Counted from the stretch's first letter, positions 8,286 through 17,275 are shown. The stretch: DNA of 64,000 bases from Providencia stuartii (GCF_029277985.1 NZ_CP119546.1:2790001-2854000); one strand, 5' to 3'. Numbers and translations: made by a program. The notes: generated by a model not told the origin, from the letters alone.

Positions 8286-8683
8286 CACCACGAGGCATAC
8301 GTAATCACAACCCCGGAAATATTCGCCATGGGGCTAAATGGCAAGGTTTAAGCGAACAGCAAACAGACCGTAGTTTTTGCCAGTTCACGGATCCTGTTTG
8401 GGGACTGCGTGCATTATTTAAATTGCTACTCAATTATCAAAAATTGCATGGCCTGTGTTCTATACGCGTAGTGATTAATCGCTATGCACCCCCCGTTGAA
8501 AATCATACAGAAAACTATATTCAGGCCGTAGCCAATAGTCTCAATGTTAGTCCTGATGATTGCTTAACATTGGAAGATAAAGCTGTTTTATTTGAAATAA
8601 GCAAGGCGATTATCAAGGTTGAAAACAGTAATCAGCAACCTTATAGCCAACAGCAATTTGAAAAAGCGTACAGCCTGTTATGA
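8282..8683 (+). CDS. Putative endolysin, 'structural protein P5'-like muralytic family
   Basis: The 133-residue product has the pattern RGIRNHNPGNIR, W.GL, FCQFTDPVWGLRAL and NRYAPPVENHTENY. I recognise this from small phage proteins often annotated as structural protein or putative transglycosylase. P2 has an unrelated lysozyme-type gpK here, so this is a likely functional replacement: it sits directly after the holin and overlaps the spanin gene. No signal peptide is visible, so release would depend on the holin. The catalytic chemistry is not proven; Glu residues near 90-91 and 101 are too weakly placed to name as catalytic. Role inferred from context. Confidence 0.65.
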   Translation: MTPRGIRNHNPGNIRHGAKWQGLSEQQTDRSFCQFTDPVWGLRALFKLLLNYQKLHGLCSIRVVINRYAPPVENHTENYIQAVANSLNVSPDDCLTLEDKAVLFEISKAIIKVENSNQQPYSQQQFEKAYSLL

Positions 8684-9225
8684 GTAAAACGCCGCTGACA
8701 TTGGCTGTCATTAGTATATTCCTTGTGGGATGCCTTATCTTTTTGTTGGACAAAAGCGAAGCATCCCGCAAGCGTTTAGTGAATGCAAATAACCAACTCG
8801 CCAGTGAACTGGCGATGCAACAGCACATTATTGCCGACCAATCATTACAGTTTCAGCGCTTTAATCAGATTGCCGCCAGTGCTTCATCACGGGGTATTCA
8901 GCAACGTGCCGCCGCCGAGGAAAGAAAAATTGAATACAAAACCATTCTTAAAAAAGAGCCGACCTGTGACTTGCCTGTGCCTCATGATGTTGCTAACAGC
9001 CTGCTCAGCAACACGTACCGTTTACGTGCCAGCGCAATGCGTTCCATTACCGACAACACTGACCCAGCCAGTACTGCCATCATTGCCCGACAGCCTTTAA
9101 CTTACTGTGATTTAGCGGTGTGGGTCAATGCGTTGCTGGCAGATATCGAACAGGCCAACACTCAACTGATGGCGATTAAAGACATAGAGGATGCAAGGCA
9201 AAATGAAAAAACTGAACAACATTAA
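8680..9225 (+). CDS. lysB: Inner-membrane spanin (i-spanin, LysB/Rz-like)
   Basis: The 181-residue product has one N-terminal membrane segment (about residues 7-24), then a long charged helix prone to coiled coil (EASRKRLVNANNQLASELAM), typical of LysB/Rz proteins. It spans the periplasm and pairs with the outer-membrane lipoprotein encoded inside this same gene to disrupt the outer membrane at lysis. The start overlaps the endolysin stop as ATGA. The C-terminus (LAVWVNALLADIEQAN) follows the family. The P2 equivalent is lysB. Confidence 0.82.
   Translation: MSKTPLTLAVISIFLVGCLIFLLDKSEASRKRLVNANNQLASELAMQQHIIADQSLQFQRFNQIAASASSRGIQQRAAAEERKIEYKTILKKEPTCDLPVPHDVANSLLSNTYRLRASAMRSITDNTDPASTAIIARQPLTYCDLAVWVNALLADIEQANTQLMAIKDIEDARQNEKTEQH
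8930..9100 (+). CDS. lysC: Nested outer-membrane lipoprotein spanin (o-spanin, LysC/Rz1-like)
   Basis: A 56-residue frame lies wholly inside lysB in the +1 frame. A TTG at 8930 is preceded by GAGGAAAG at about eight bases, which makes it the best start; only internal ATGs follow (8984 and 8987). The product has basic residues, a hydrophobic stretch, and a lipobox LTAC with Cys25, leaving a 32-residue mature lipoprotein with five prolines. This is the classic Rz1/LysC design, in which the nested lipoprotein meets the i-spanin across the periplasm. Confidence is high for the gene and moderate for the exact start. Confidence 0.78.
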   Translation: MNTKPFLKKSRPVTCLCLMMLLTACSATRTVYVPAQCVPLPTTLTQPVLPSLPDSL

Positions 9226-9634
9226 AGACCGGCTATGTCAAAAAATCCCCTATATCAAAAGCAACCCTGAAAAACTCTATTTATTTGTCGATGATGGCAG
9301 CATCATTGCTACCCTTGAACCGTCTTTGTCTTATGAATACAGCTACAGCCTAAATATTATTATTGAAGCCTTTCCTGACGACCAAAACATTATTTTTGCC
9401 GTCGTGATCGAATGGCTAAAAGAGCATCAACCCGATATTTTGGCCAATCCCGATAAACGCTCAACCGGCATTCGCTTTGAAGCCGATATCCTCAATAGCC
9501 AAAGTGCCAATATCAGTATTGATTTAAAACTGACAGAGCGTGTCATTGTGGCTAACAAAGATGGTAAATATCATGTTGAAGCGGTCAGCGAACCCGTAGA
9601 TCCAGCCCACGAATGGGATAGCCTGTATGGATGA
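9203..9634 (+). CDS. R: Tail completion protein (P2 gpR family)
   Basis: The product is 143 residues from the ATG at 9203 (P2 gpR 155) and aligns with gpR from the start: LCQKIPYIKSNPEKLYLFVD, then SLSYEYSYSLNIII and ISIDLKLTERVIV. An upstream in-frame ATG at 9191 abuts GAGG without spacing, whereas AAGG lies a proper distance before 9203, so the latter is preferred. The protein is needed to finish the tail and, in P2, for head-tail joining together with gpS. It overlaps the end of lysB and the beginning of S. Confidence 0.9.
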   Translation: MKKLNNIKDRLCQKIPYIKSNPEKLYLFVDDGSIIATLEPSLSYEYSYSLNIIIEAFPDDQNIIFAVVIEWLKEHQPDILANPDKRSTGIRFEADILNSQSANISIDLKLTERVIVANKDGKYHVEAVSEPVDPAHEWDSLYG

Positions 9635-10241
9635 CGCACTAACTGAACTCAATCACGAACTGGCTGGCCTGCTTGCCCGAGTCTCTCCAGCCGAGCGCAA
9701 AAAACTGTCACGCTTACTGGTTCGTGATTTACGTAAAAGCCAAATCAAACGTATTCGCGCCCAGAAAAACCCCGATGGTAGCGCCTTTACAAAACGCAAA
9801 GCGCAATTTATTACCGTTAAGCGTGAGATGCGTTTTATCTGGCGTGGCCAACAGCGTAGTTTAAAAAATTGGCGACAAAGCGGAAATATGATCACCGGTT
9901 TTGATGTTGATAAAGGCGGCGCTCGTTCATTTCGAAAAGGCGATATTCAACGTTTTATTTCAGTCAAAAAAGACCGCGTCAAGGTCAAAGGGAAAAGCAA
10001 ACAGGCTCGCATGTTTAAACGCCTCGCCACTGCGCGTTATATGCGTACCTTTGCCAATGAAAACGAGGCGGCAATCTATTTTGCGCCAGCTGCGGCTAAT
10101 ATCGCCGCGATCCATCAATATGGCTTAAAAGAAAAACTGCGTAATCTGAATATTCAATACCCCGCCCGTCAGTTGCTTGGTTTTACCCCTGAAGATGTGC
10201 GCCATATTGAAACCCTGCTTATTAACTATCTCGCCTCCTGA
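9627..10241 (+). CDS. S: Tail completion protein / virion morphogenesis protein (P2 gpS family)
   Basis: The 204-residue product begins with the gpS-like LTELNHELAGLLARVSPAER and includes the basic LSRLLVRDLRKSQIKRIRAQ and NPDGSAF segments and a C-terminal YPARQLLGFTPEDV, as in Phage_tail_S proteins. P2 gpS is about 150 residues; the extra length lies mainly in a basic middle (about residues 65-130, rich in Lys and Arg), a longer variant known in related phages. It overlaps R and ends just before a late-promoter dyad, closing the O-to-S transcript. Confidence 0.88.
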   Translation: MDDALTELNHELAGLLARVSPAERKKLSRLLVRDLRKSQIKRIRAQKNPDGSAFTKRKAQFITVKREMRFIWRGQQRSLKNWRQSGNMITGFDVDKGGARSFRKGDIQRFISVKKDRVKVKGKSKQARMFKRLATARYMRTFANENEAAIYFAPAAANIAAIHQYGLKEKLRNLNIQYPARQLLGFTPEDVRHIETLLINYLAS

Positions 10242-10266
10242 TGTTGTAAGTCCACGGCTTACAACA
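10242..10266 (+). promoter_or_regulatory. Ogr-type late promoter dyad for V operon
   Basis: TGTTGT-N13-ACAACA with 9-bp arms (TGTTGTAAG/CTTACAACA) begins at the S stop codon. It matches the dyads before O and FI in sequence and spacing. Its centre is 57 bp from the likely V start, closer than the 79 to 88 bp seen at the other sites. Confidence 0.7.
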
Positions 10267-10310
10267 CTAAGCCGATGCATTCACGCCATGTTTTCGGCCA
10301 AGCTGTCACC

Positions 10311-10949
10311 ATGAACCCAAACACGAAAAATGCGGAGTTACTCCGTTTAATCCGAAACCTGATCCGCACCGGCGTTGTGATTGATGTCGATATTCTGCGC
10401 GGCTGTCGTGTGCAAACCGGAAACTTACAAACTGACTGGCTACCGTGGATAACCCAGCGAGCCGGTGCAACGCGTCACCTTTGTGCGCCGTCTGTCGGTG
10501 AACAAGTGGTGATTTTTTCGATAGGTGGTGAGCTGACCACCGGTTTAGTGTTGACCGGTATTTTTTCGGATGAGCACAACGAGCCAACCGATTCATTAAC
10601 CGCCAACCATGTGACCTATTCAGATGGTGCGGTGATTGAGTACGAACCGGCAACCGGTGCCTTAAAAGCTGTTGGCATTAAAACCGCATTGATTGACGCC
10701 AGCGAACAAATTACCGCCAATGCACCCGTTGTCACTGTTAATGCCAGTGAACAAATCCAATTCAACACGCCAACGGTTATCTGTTCTGACAACCTCACCT
10801 GTGCCACGTTGAATGTGCAACAAGGTGGCGAAATGACCGGCGACTTTAATCACCAAGGCGGTGCAATCAAATCGAATGGCATCACATTGCATACCCATAC
10901 TCATGGCGGTGTGCGCTCAGGTGGTGACTCAACAGGTAACCCGCAATGA
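10311..10949 (+). CDS. V: Baseplate spike protein (P2 gpV family)
   Basis: From the ATG at 10311 the product is 212 residues (P2 gpV 211) and aligns from residue 1. Motifs include LIRTGVVIDVD, CRVQTG, WLPWITQRAG and APSVGEQVVIFSIGGEL, followed by repeated beta-helix-like segments and the metal-binding-type end HTHTHGG. The frame is open to an ATG at 10275, but those 12 residues have no counterpart in P2. The trimer forms the membrane-piercing tip of the tail. No good ribosome site is seen before 10311. The stop overlaps W as ATGA. Confidence 0.9.
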   Translation: MNPNTKNAELLRLIRNLIRTGVVIDVDILRGCRVQTGNLQTDWLPWITQRAGATRHLCAPSVGEQVVIFSIGGELTTGLVLTGIFSDEHNEPTDSLTANHVTYSDGAVIEYEPATGALKAVGIKTALIDASEQITANAPVVTVNASEQIQFNTPTVICSDNLTCATLNVQQGGEMTGDFNHQGGAIKSNGITLHTHTHGGVRSGGDSTGNPQ

Positions 10950-11287
10950 AGTATTTAGGCTTAAGTGCGACAAGTGGCCAACACATCACCGACATTGACC
11001 ATGTGCGCCAATCCGTGCGCGATATTTTAGTGACGCCAATCGGTAGCCGGCTCGCTCGCCGCTCATATGGCTCATTATTATTTCGCTTGATTGACCAGCC
11101 CGACAATAACGCGTTGCGGTTACGACTGATGGCTGCTTGCTATACGGCACTATTGCAATGGGAACCGCGCATTCAAATTCAGCGATTAATTATCTCATCA
11201 CCAACCCCCGCCAGTATTGTCGTTGACTTAAGCGGTGTCTTTTCCGGCACTGAACAATCATTCAATTTCTCAGTGCCAGTGAGGTAA
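10946..11287 (+). CDS. W: Baseplate protein (P2 gpW family, gp25-like)
   Basis: The 113-residue product (P2 gpW 115) carries the gp25-like pattern ISATSG.H-type N-terminus followed by HVRQSVRDILVTPIGSRL and RRSYGSLLFRLID, the signature of the T4 gp25/lysozyme-like baseplate family. It forms the inner baseplate wedge around the spike and starts sheath assembly. It is coupled to V by ATGA and followed four bases later by J. Confidence 0.93.
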   Translation: MKYLGLSATSGQHITDIDHVRQSVRDILVTPIGSRLARRSYGSLLFRLIDQPDNNALRLRLMAACYTALLQWEPRIQIQRLIISSPTPASIVVDLSGVFSGTEQSFNFSVPVR

Positions 11288-11290
11288 TCC

Positions 11291-12199
11291 ATGCCAACGA
11301 TTGATTTAAGCCAATTACCGCCGCCGGATGTGGTTGAATCATTAGAATTTGAATTAATTTTTACTGAACGAAAAAATGCCTTAATTGCGGCTGTACCTGA
11401 AGAGCAACGCGCTGCGATTATGCGTACTTTAGCGCTTGAATCGGAGCCGCTCACTAAGCTATTACAAGAAAACAGCTATCGCGAATTGATATTACGCCAG
11501 CGCATCAATGAAGCTGCCCGCGCGTCAATGGTCGCTTTTGCAGTTGGTAACGATTTAGACCAACTGGCGGCCAATAATAATGTGAAACGCCTGATGTTAT
11601 CAGCCGGCGATGAAAACGCTATTCCACCGATTGCGCCGGTGTATGAGTCCGATTCCAATTTACGCATGCGTATACCTGCCGCTTTCGAAGCGTTAAGCGT
11701 TGCGGGTCCAATTGGTAGCTATGAATATCATGCACGGTCTGCCGATGGTCGGGTTTCTGACGCTTCTGTCATTAGCCCATTACCGGCTCATATCACCGTT
11801 ACGGTTTTATCCCGTGAGGGGAACGGCAGCGCACCGGCTGATTTAATCGAAAAAGTTGATATGGCGTTAAACGATGAGGACGTTAGGCCGGTAGCTGACC
11901 GTGTCACCGTGCAATCAGCCAAGATTATCAATTATGAAATCGACGCGGTGATTTACTGTTACCCATCACCTGAATACGAGCCGATCATGTCGGCGGCAGA
12001 AGAACAAGTGAAACGCTATGCAACACAGCAACACAGGTTAGGCCGTGACATTGTCCTCAGTGCCATTTATGCCGCATTGCACGTGCAAGGGGTACAACGA
12101 GTTGAAATCAAAAAGCCGACTGACGATATCAAGCTAGACAAAACCCAAGCCAGCTATTGCACAAACATTAACGTTTCGCTAGGTGGTTCCGATGAATAA
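11291..12199 (+). CDS. J: Baseplate assembly protein (P2 gpJ family)
   Basis: The 302-residue product has exactly the length of P2 gpJ and the family features: an N-terminal IDLSQLPPPDVVESLEFE, the central GNDLDQLAANNNVKRL, then YEYHARSADGRVSDASVISP and VTVLSREGNGSA. These match the Baseplate_J domain. It forms the outer wedge of the baseplate with W and I. The start is three bases after the W stop, with GAGGTAATCC as a ribosome site overlapping the W end. It overlaps I at its 3' end. Confidence 0.93.
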   Translation: MPTIDLSQLPPPDVVESLEFELIFTERKNALIAAVPEEQRAAIMRTLALESEPLTKLLQENSYRELILRQRINEAARASMVAFAVGNDLDQLAANNNVKRLMLSAGDENAIPPIAPVYESDSNLRMRIPAAFEALSVAGPIGSYEYHARSADGRVSDASVISPLPAHITVTVLSREGNGSAPADLIEKVDMALNDEDVRPVADRVTVQSAKIINYEIDAVIYCYPSPEYEPIMSAAEEQVKRYATQQHRLGRDIVLSAIYAALHVQGVQRVEIKKPTDDIKLDKTQASYCTNINVSLGGSDE

Positions 12200-12803
12200 T
12201 CGTTTACTGCCTACCGGCTCATCAACCTTAGAACTGGCCGCCGCCGAGGCTTGCGCGCAAATCGAACGTGTGCCCATTCCGATTCGTGAACTTTGGAACC
12301 CTGATTTATGCCCTGTGCATTTACTGCCTTACTTAGCGTGGGCGTTCAGCGTTGATCGCTGGGATAAAAACTGGACGGAAAAAGCTAAGCGCGACGCGAT
12401 TAAAGCCGCGATGTTTATCCATAAACACAAGGGAACGATTGGCGCACTGCGTCGCGTAGTTGAGCCTCTCGGTTATTTAATTCGTGTTGTTGAATGGTGG
12501 AAAACCAACGAAACCGCCGGCACGTTTCGCCTTGATATTGGGGTACTGGAAACTGGCATTACCGAAGAAATGTATCAAGAGTTAGAAGCACTAATTTTTG
12601 ATGCCAAGCCAGCGAGCCGTCATTTGGCTGGGCTCACTATTCAACTGGAAACACGCGGTGAATTTTATTGCGGAGCATCTAGCTACACCGGTGATTCATT
12701 GACGGTTTACGCTTATACACCGCCGTTAATTTCGGTTTCTGGTCTTGATGTTCAAGGTGCGGCTATTCACTTAATTGATGAAATGAGGATTAATCCACAA
12801 TGA
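12192..12803 (+). CDS. I: Tail formation protein (P2 gpI family)
   Basis: The ATG at 12192 follows AGGTGG at six bases and begins NNRLLPTGSSTLELAAA, as in P2 gpI. An in-frame GTG at 12183 is less likely. The product is 203 residues versus 176 in P2. The conserved part contains IRELWNPDLCP, LAWAFSVDRWD, HKGTIGALRRVVEPLGY and FRLDIGVLE, while the C-terminal 30 or so residues are additional. It is a baseplate wedge component to which fibres attach. It overlaps J and, by ATGA, H. Confidence 0.9.
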   Translation: MNNRLLPTGSSTLELAAAEACAQIERVPIPIRELWNPDLCPVHLLPYLAWAFSVDRWDKNWTEKAKRDAIKAAMFIHKHKGTIGALRRVVEPLGYLIRVVEWWKTNETAGTFRLDIGVLETGITEEMYQELEALIFDAKPASRHLAGLTIQLETRGEFYCGASSYTGDSLTVYAYTPPLISVSGLDVQGAAIHLIDEMRINPQ

Positions 12804-14524
12804 AATACTTTGCTCTGCTCACTAAATTAGGTGAGAACTTACTCGCTCAGGCAACCGCTTTGGGCACAAAAATTGAGTTAACCCACATGGCCGTGGGTGA
12901 TGGTGGCGGCAAATTACCAACACCCGATACCAATCAAACTAAATTAATCTCCGAAAAGCGCCGCGCGGCTATTAATACGTTATTTATTGATGACAAAAAT
13001 AAAAATCAAATTATTGCTGAACAAATTATTCCTGAACAGGATGGCGGTTGGTGGATACGTGAGATTGGTTTGTTTGATAAAGATGGCAATTTAATTGCTG
13101 TGGCAAATTGCCCCGAAACCTATAAACCCCAGCTTGCTGAGGGGTCAGGTCGTACACAATCAATTCGTATGGTATTGATTGTCAGCCATACCGAGTCAGT
13201 GACATTAAAAATTGATCCGTCAGTGGTACTTGCGACTCGTGCATTTGTTGATGATTCAGTAAAAAGGGGCATTGAAGAGCATGAAAAAAGCCGCAAACAC
13301 CCCGATGCAAGTACAACAGCTAAAGGGTTTGTGCAGCTTGCAGACACGTTGAGTGCAGATAATACAAAAGCAATCACGCCTAAATTAGCAGCAGAAATTA
13401 ATCAACGTGCAACGAATGCACAAACAACCGCAAATACTGCAAACACTAACGCGACGAATGCGAATAACAACGCGAACAACCGCGTTCCCAATACTCGCAA
13501 AGTCAATAATAAGCCGTTAAGTACAGATATCAATTTAACTGCCAGTGATGTTGGCGCATACGATAAAAGTGAGTCTGATAATAGGTTTCAACCTAAAGGT
13601 AACTACGCCCCAGCTGGCAATTATCAACCCGCTGGTGACTATGCTACAAATGAAGCGTTAAAAAATACGACTTCAGAAACCATTTTTGCAAGAGCAATTG
13701 CGATACCGCTAAATTCTGACCTCAATAATTACTTAACCCCTGGGCTCTATTTTCAGCCCAACGGCAGTCCGGGGACGAATGGGAAAAATTACCCAAGTAA
13801 TACCGCAGGTTCGCTTGAAGTTATTAAAACTGGTAATAGCAGCGTTAAACAAGTGTATACCGCATGGTATGACAATAAAACATGGGTTAGAAGGTATAAC
13901 GGTGGGAATAAAACATGGGCTGATAAGTGGGATGAGGACTTTACAGCGTTAAATCCTCCCACATCTGATGATGTGGGTGCATATAGCACACAGCAAGCGG
14001 ACGCTAAGTTTCAGCTAAAGGGTGACTATCTAGACAAAGGCTCAACACAAGAGCAAATCACAAAAGGTTTTCTGACTGCATCACGTCGCTTGTCCGTTGA
14101 AGCACCTGATAAAGCAAGAGCAATCTTGTACGCAGTAGAAAGCGGTAATGTTGGCATTAGCGCTCAAGATTCAACAGGAAAGTGGCTAGGTGATATCAAA
14201 CACCCTGCTAATGGCAAGAACGGAACACTTGCAATTGTAGAGCAGCTGATCGGTGAGGGGCAAAAATGGGTTGATGTTACATCGCAGCGTCAGTCTAGAG
14301 TCACATACACCAATGAAACGTCAAGACCGATTCTTGTTTGTGTTTCTGCGTATGGAGAAGCTCACGATGTTCATTTTTTAGTTAATGATACTGTCGTTGC
14401 GCTTATTGGTTATAACTCAATCACGACAATAGCTCGTCCTTTATCAGTGATCATACCTGCCGGCGCGAAATACAGAATTTCTGACACGATTGGTTATACG
14501 TACACGTGGAGTGAATTACGATGA
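12800..14524 (+). CDS. H: Tail fibre protein (P2 gpH family)
   Basis: The 574-residue product (P2 gpH 669) starts with the conserved collar/fibre domain (about residues 1-165: [37 protein letters not shown]). A phage-fibre repeat follows ([20 protein letters not shown]), then an Asn/Thr-rich linker. Two linker-like modules hold (N/T)xSDVGAY and [15 protein letters not shown] with KGNY/KGDY turns. The last 90 residues form a distinct receptor-binding tip. The N-terminus attaches to the baseplate and the C-terminus binds the host surface. Base composition becomes more AT-rich toward the 3' end, consistent with exchange of the tip module with gene G. Confidence 0.9.
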   Translation: MKYFALLTKLGENLLAQATALGTKIELTHMAVGDGGGKLPTPDTNQTKLISEKRRAAINTLFIDDKNKNQIIAEQIIPEQDGGWWIREIGLFDKDGNLIAVANCPETYKPQLAEGSGRTQSIRMVLIVSHTESVTLKIDPSVVLATRAFVDDSVKRGIEEHEKSRKHPDASTTAKGFVQLADTLSADNTKAITPKLAAEINQRATNAQTTANTANTNATNANNNANNRVPNTRKVNNKPLSTDINLTASDVGAYDKSESDNRFQPKGNYAPAGNYQPAGDYATNEALKNTTSETIFARAIAIPLNSDLNNYLTPGLYFQPNGSPGTNGKNYPSNTAGSLEVIKTGNSSVKQVYTAWYDNKTWVRRYNGGNKTWADKWDEDFTALNPPTSDDVGAYSTQQADAKFQLKGDYLDKGSTQEQITKGFLTASRRLSVEAPDKARAILYAVESGNVGISAQDSTGKWLGDIKHPANGKNGTLAIVEQLIGEGQKWVDVTSQRQSRVTYTNETSRPILVCVSAYGEAHDVHFLVNDTVVALIGYNSITTIARPLSVIIPAGAKYRISDTIGYTYTWSELR

Positions 14525-15162
14525 TATATTTTAAAGATAAAGAACAACATGTGTATGCTTATACAAAAAACAACATAGAGCAAGTATCGCGTTTAACTGA
14601 GCTCGAAATGATACTTTCTGAAAAAGAGCCTGCTTACACTGATGCATATAATGTATTGCAAGCTGCTTTGCTGGAACTTAACGAAGCGATAGCTCGGTAT
14701 GATTTGACGATAGCCAGTGAAGAACTGAACGAGGATGTATCTGAGTTTGAAAATGATGTTAATGTAAAAACAGCAAATTATAACGCTGCTTTAACTGCAT
14801 TTAGCAAAATCGAGCCTGACTACTTACTAATTAAATCAGAGTATGACGAAATCCCTTTAGTGTTTTTTGAAATACGTGAAAATATCAACGTTATGAAAAA
14901 AATGACGCCAAAAGAAGTTGATGCTTATCTGAATCCACCGGTTTCAAAGGAACAGTTAATTGCTAAAGCTGAACAGCAAAAGCAATCACTTTTAGCTGAA
15001 GCGAATAGCGCGATTGCACCACTGCAAGATGCTGTTGACTTGGGTATGGCTACAGAATCCGAAACAGCCGCACTGCAAGAGTGGAAAAAATACCGCGTTC
15101 TGTTAAACCGTGTTGATACTTCAACAGCACCTGATATTGATTGGCCACAAAAGCCAGAATAA
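14521..15162 (+). CDS. G: Tail fibre assembly chaperone (Caudo_TAP type, P2 gpG position)
   Basis: The 213-residue product overlaps H by ATGA and ends with the tail-fibre assembly pattern: a helix [20 protein letters not shown], then [13 protein letters not shown] and DIDWPQKPE. The N-terminal half is unusual, with a long acidic helical stretch (about residues 20-100), probably coiled coil, rather than the usual compact domain. It should help gpH trimerise and fold its tip. The gene is AT-rich like the end of H and was probably acquired with it. A terminator follows directly. Confidence 0.85.
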   Translation: MIYFKDKEQHVYAYTKNNIEQVSRLTELEMILSEKEPAYTDAYNVLQAALLELNEAIARYDLTIASEELNEDVSEFENDVNVKTANYNAALTAFSKIEPDYLLIKSEYDEIPLVFFEIRENINVMKKMTPKEVDAYLNPPVSKEQLIAKAEQQKQSLLAEANSAIAPLQDAVDLGMATESETAALQEWKKYRVLLNRVDTSTAPDIDWPQKPE

Positions 15163-15164
15163 GG

Positions 15165-15186
15165 AAAGGGGCAATAAGCCCCTTTT
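15165..15186 (+). terminator. Terminator after G
   Basis: AAAGGGGC pairs with GCCCCTTT around AATAA and ends in TTTT. It ends the V-to-G late transcript. The A-run on the left side lets it also work leftward, against the antisense gene beyond it. Confidence 0.8.
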
Positions 15187-15190
15187 AAGG

Positions 15191-15415
15191 TCAGTTTGAA
15201 TTTATATTCCGTTCGGCAGTCTCTCTTGCTTCACCTTGTTTGTCATACAAATGCGAAGCTTCATCTAAAGATATGACACCACCTCGAATCAATAAATCGA
15301 TCTGCCCTTGTGAACGGTGTAATGCGTTAAAAGCATTAGACTCATCATATTGCTGAGCAATAAATTCAATATCTTGTAGTACAATATCAATTAAGCGCTG
15401 TTTATCAATGTTCAT
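15191..15415 (-). CDS. Small hypothetical protein at the P2 Z/fun position
   Basis: The 74-residue product is acidic and helical, with the segment SQGQIDLLIRGGVISLDEAS and no membrane segment, signal peptide or cysteine. I recognise no family. It is antisense to the late genes and lies between G and the sheath gene, where P2 carries the accessory gene Z/fun, so it is probably a lysogenic-conversion cargo gene with its own promoter. The ATG is preceded by GGTGTG, a weak ribosome site. The coding call rests on the open frame, placement between a terminator and the FI promoter, and antisense direction. Confidence 0.55.
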   Translation of the reverse strand: MNIDKQRLIDIVLQDIEFIAQQYDESNAFNALHRSQGQIDLLIRGGVISLDEASHLYDKQGEARETAERNINSN

Positions 15416-15494
15416 TTACACACCGGTTCAGTTTATCTATTAGATTACCAAAAGGACAAAAAATTAATATCATAGACTAATATAAATTACAGTT

Positions 15495-15517
15495 GTTGTA
15501 CAACTCAACAATACAAC
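15495..15517 (+). promoter_or_regulatory. Ogr-type late promoter dyad for FI operon
   Basis: GTTGT-N13-ACAAC, the same dyad as before O and V, is centred 79 bp before the FI start. A second GTTGT overlaps its left arm (15492-15496). It should drive FI through D under Ogr control. No clear -35 is present, as expected for activator-dependent P2 late promoters. Confidence 0.7.
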
Positions 15518-15584
15518 ACCAACCCCGCGACAACGTTTAATATCAATAACACCATAGAAGCTACCACCAAAAGGAGCTTCTTTT

Positions 15585-16757
15585 ATGGCGCAAGATTATC
15601 ACCACGGCGTGCGCGTTGTTGAAATCAACGACGGTACTCGCCCTATTCGCACTGTTAGCACCGCGATTGTCGGCATGGTTTGCACCGCCGACGATGCCGA
15701 TGCAACAGTATTCCCACTTAACAAACCGGTATTGATTACCGATATTCGCACGGCTATTGGCAAGGCCGGTAAAACGGGTACGTTGTCGCATTCATTGACC
15801 GCGATCGCTGACCAAACCGCACCGGTCACCGTTGTGGTTCGTGTTGAACAAGGCGAAACCGAAGCCGAAACCACCTCAAACATTATTGGCGGCACCTCTG
15901 ACACTGGTCAAAAAACCGGTTTACAGGCACTGCTTACCGCCAAAAATCACACAGGCGTTAAGCCGCGCATTATCGGCGTACCGGCGCACGACACACAAGC
16001 TGTTGCCACTAAACTGGCATCGATAGCACAAGAGCTGCGCGCATTTGCTTACGTCAGCGCATACGGTTGCAAAACCATTTCTCAAGCCCTCGACTACCGC
16101 AAAAACTTCAATCAGCGTGAACTGATGATTATTCATCCTGATTTTGTCTCATGGGATACATTGACCGATTCCGAATCCATCGCCTACGCCACTGCTCGCG
16201 CATTAGGTCTACGCGCGAAGATTGATCAGGATACTGGTTGGCATAAAACCCTTTCAAACGTCGGTGTTAATGGCGTTACTGGGATTTCGGCGGATATCTC
16301 TTGGGATTTACAAAACCCCGCAACCGATGCAGGTTTACTCAATGAAAATGAAGTCACCACTTTAATTCGTGAAGATGGCTTTCGCTTTTGGGGTTCTCGC
16401 ACCTGTTCCGATGATCCGTTATTTGCCTTTGAAAACTACACCCGTACCGCGCAAGTGCTCGCCGATACTATGGCAGAGGCGCACATGTGGGCAGTCGATA
16501 AGCCAATGACTCCGACACTAGTCAAAGACATTATCGAAGGCATCAATGCCAAGATGCGCAATTTAGTCACTAACGGTTATTTGTTGGGTGGTCAATGCTG
16601 GTTTGATCCCGATGCTAACGACAAAGACGAATTAAAGGCCGGCAAATTAGCCATTGATTATGACTACACACCGATACCACCTGCCGAAAACATTTCATTC
16701 CGTCAGCGTATCACCGATCGCTACTTGATGGACTTTGCATCCAATATTAAGGGGTAA
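15585..16757 (+). CDS. FI: Contractile tail sheath protein (P2 gpFI family)
   Basis: The 390-residue product (P2 gpFI 396) has the sheath-family features: [17 protein letters not shown] at the N-terminus, [15 protein letters not shown], then [19 protein letters not shown] and a C-terminal [18 protein letters not shown]. It forms the contractile outer tail tube. AAAAGGAG before the ATG is a strong ribosome site. It heads the FI-FII-E-T-U-D operon and is two bases from FII. Confidence 0.96.
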   Translation: MAQDYHHGVRVVEINDGTRPIRTVSTAIVGMVCTADDADATVFPLNKPVLITDIRTAIGKAGKTGTLSHSLTAIADQTAPVTVVVRVEQGETEAETTSNIIGGTSDTGQKTGLQALLTAKNHTGVKPRIIGVPAHDTQAVATKLASIAQELRAFAYVSAYGCKTISQALDYRKNFNQRELMIIHPDFVSWDTLTDSESIAYATARALGLRAKIDQDTGWHKTLSNVGVNGVTGISADISWDLQNPATDAGLLNENEVTTLIREDGFRFWGSRTCSDDPLFAFENYTRTAQVLADTMAEAHMWAVDKPMTPTLVKDIIEGINAKMRNLVTNGYLLGGQCWFDPDANDKDELKAGKLAIDYDYTPIPPAENISFRQRITDRYLMDFASNIKG

Positions 16758-16759
16758 CC

Positions 16760-17275
16760 ATGGCTTTACCACGCAAATTAAAAAGCATGAATTTGTTTGT
16801 CGATGGCGATAATTGGCAGGGCATTGCAGAAGAGATCACACTGCCAAAAATCACACGTAAATTAGAAACCTATCGCGGTGCCGGTATGCAGGGCGCGGTG
16901 AATATTCGCATGGGCTTAGACGATGGCGCGTTAGATAGTGAAATCACACTGGGCGGTATCGAAGCGCAAATTTATAAACAATGGGGTATCTCTGAGGTCG
17001 ATGGCGTGATGCTCCGTTTCGCTGGCGCTTATCAACGCGAAGATACCGGCGAAGTCAACGCATGTGAAATCGTATTGCGCGGCTTTCTGTCTGAAATTGA
17101 CGCCGGTAATGCAAAACAAGGTGAAAACACTCAAGTTAAATTCAGTTTCAAATCCACTTACTACAAGTTGATCTGGGATGGTTCACCGCTAGTTGAAATC
17201 GACATTATCAACATGATCGAAATCGTTGACGGCGTAGACCGTCTTGCTGAACAACGTGCTGCAATTGGCCTGTAA
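16760..17275 (+). CDS. FII: Tail tube protein (P2 gpFII family)
   Basis: The 171-residue product (P2 gpFII 172) begins ALPRKLKSMNLFVDG and contains ITRKLETYRGAGM, LGGIEAQIYKQWG and SFKSTYYKL, all characteristic of the contractile-tail tube family. It polymerises inside the sheath around the tape measure. The stop overlaps the E start as TAATG. Confidence 0.96.
   Translation: MALPRKLKSMNLFVDGDNWQGIAEEITLPKITRKLETYRGAGMQGAVNIRMGLDDGALDSEITLGGIEAQIYKQWGISEVDGVMLRFAGAYQREDTGEVNACEIVLRGFLSEIDAGNAKQGENTQVKFSFKSTYYKLIWDGSPLVEIDIINMIEIVDGVDRLAEQRAAIGL

Noticed and set aside
10275..10310. N-terminal extension of V
   Set aside because: P2 gpV aligns from the ATG at 10311; the extra 12 codons lie directly beside the promoter dyad.
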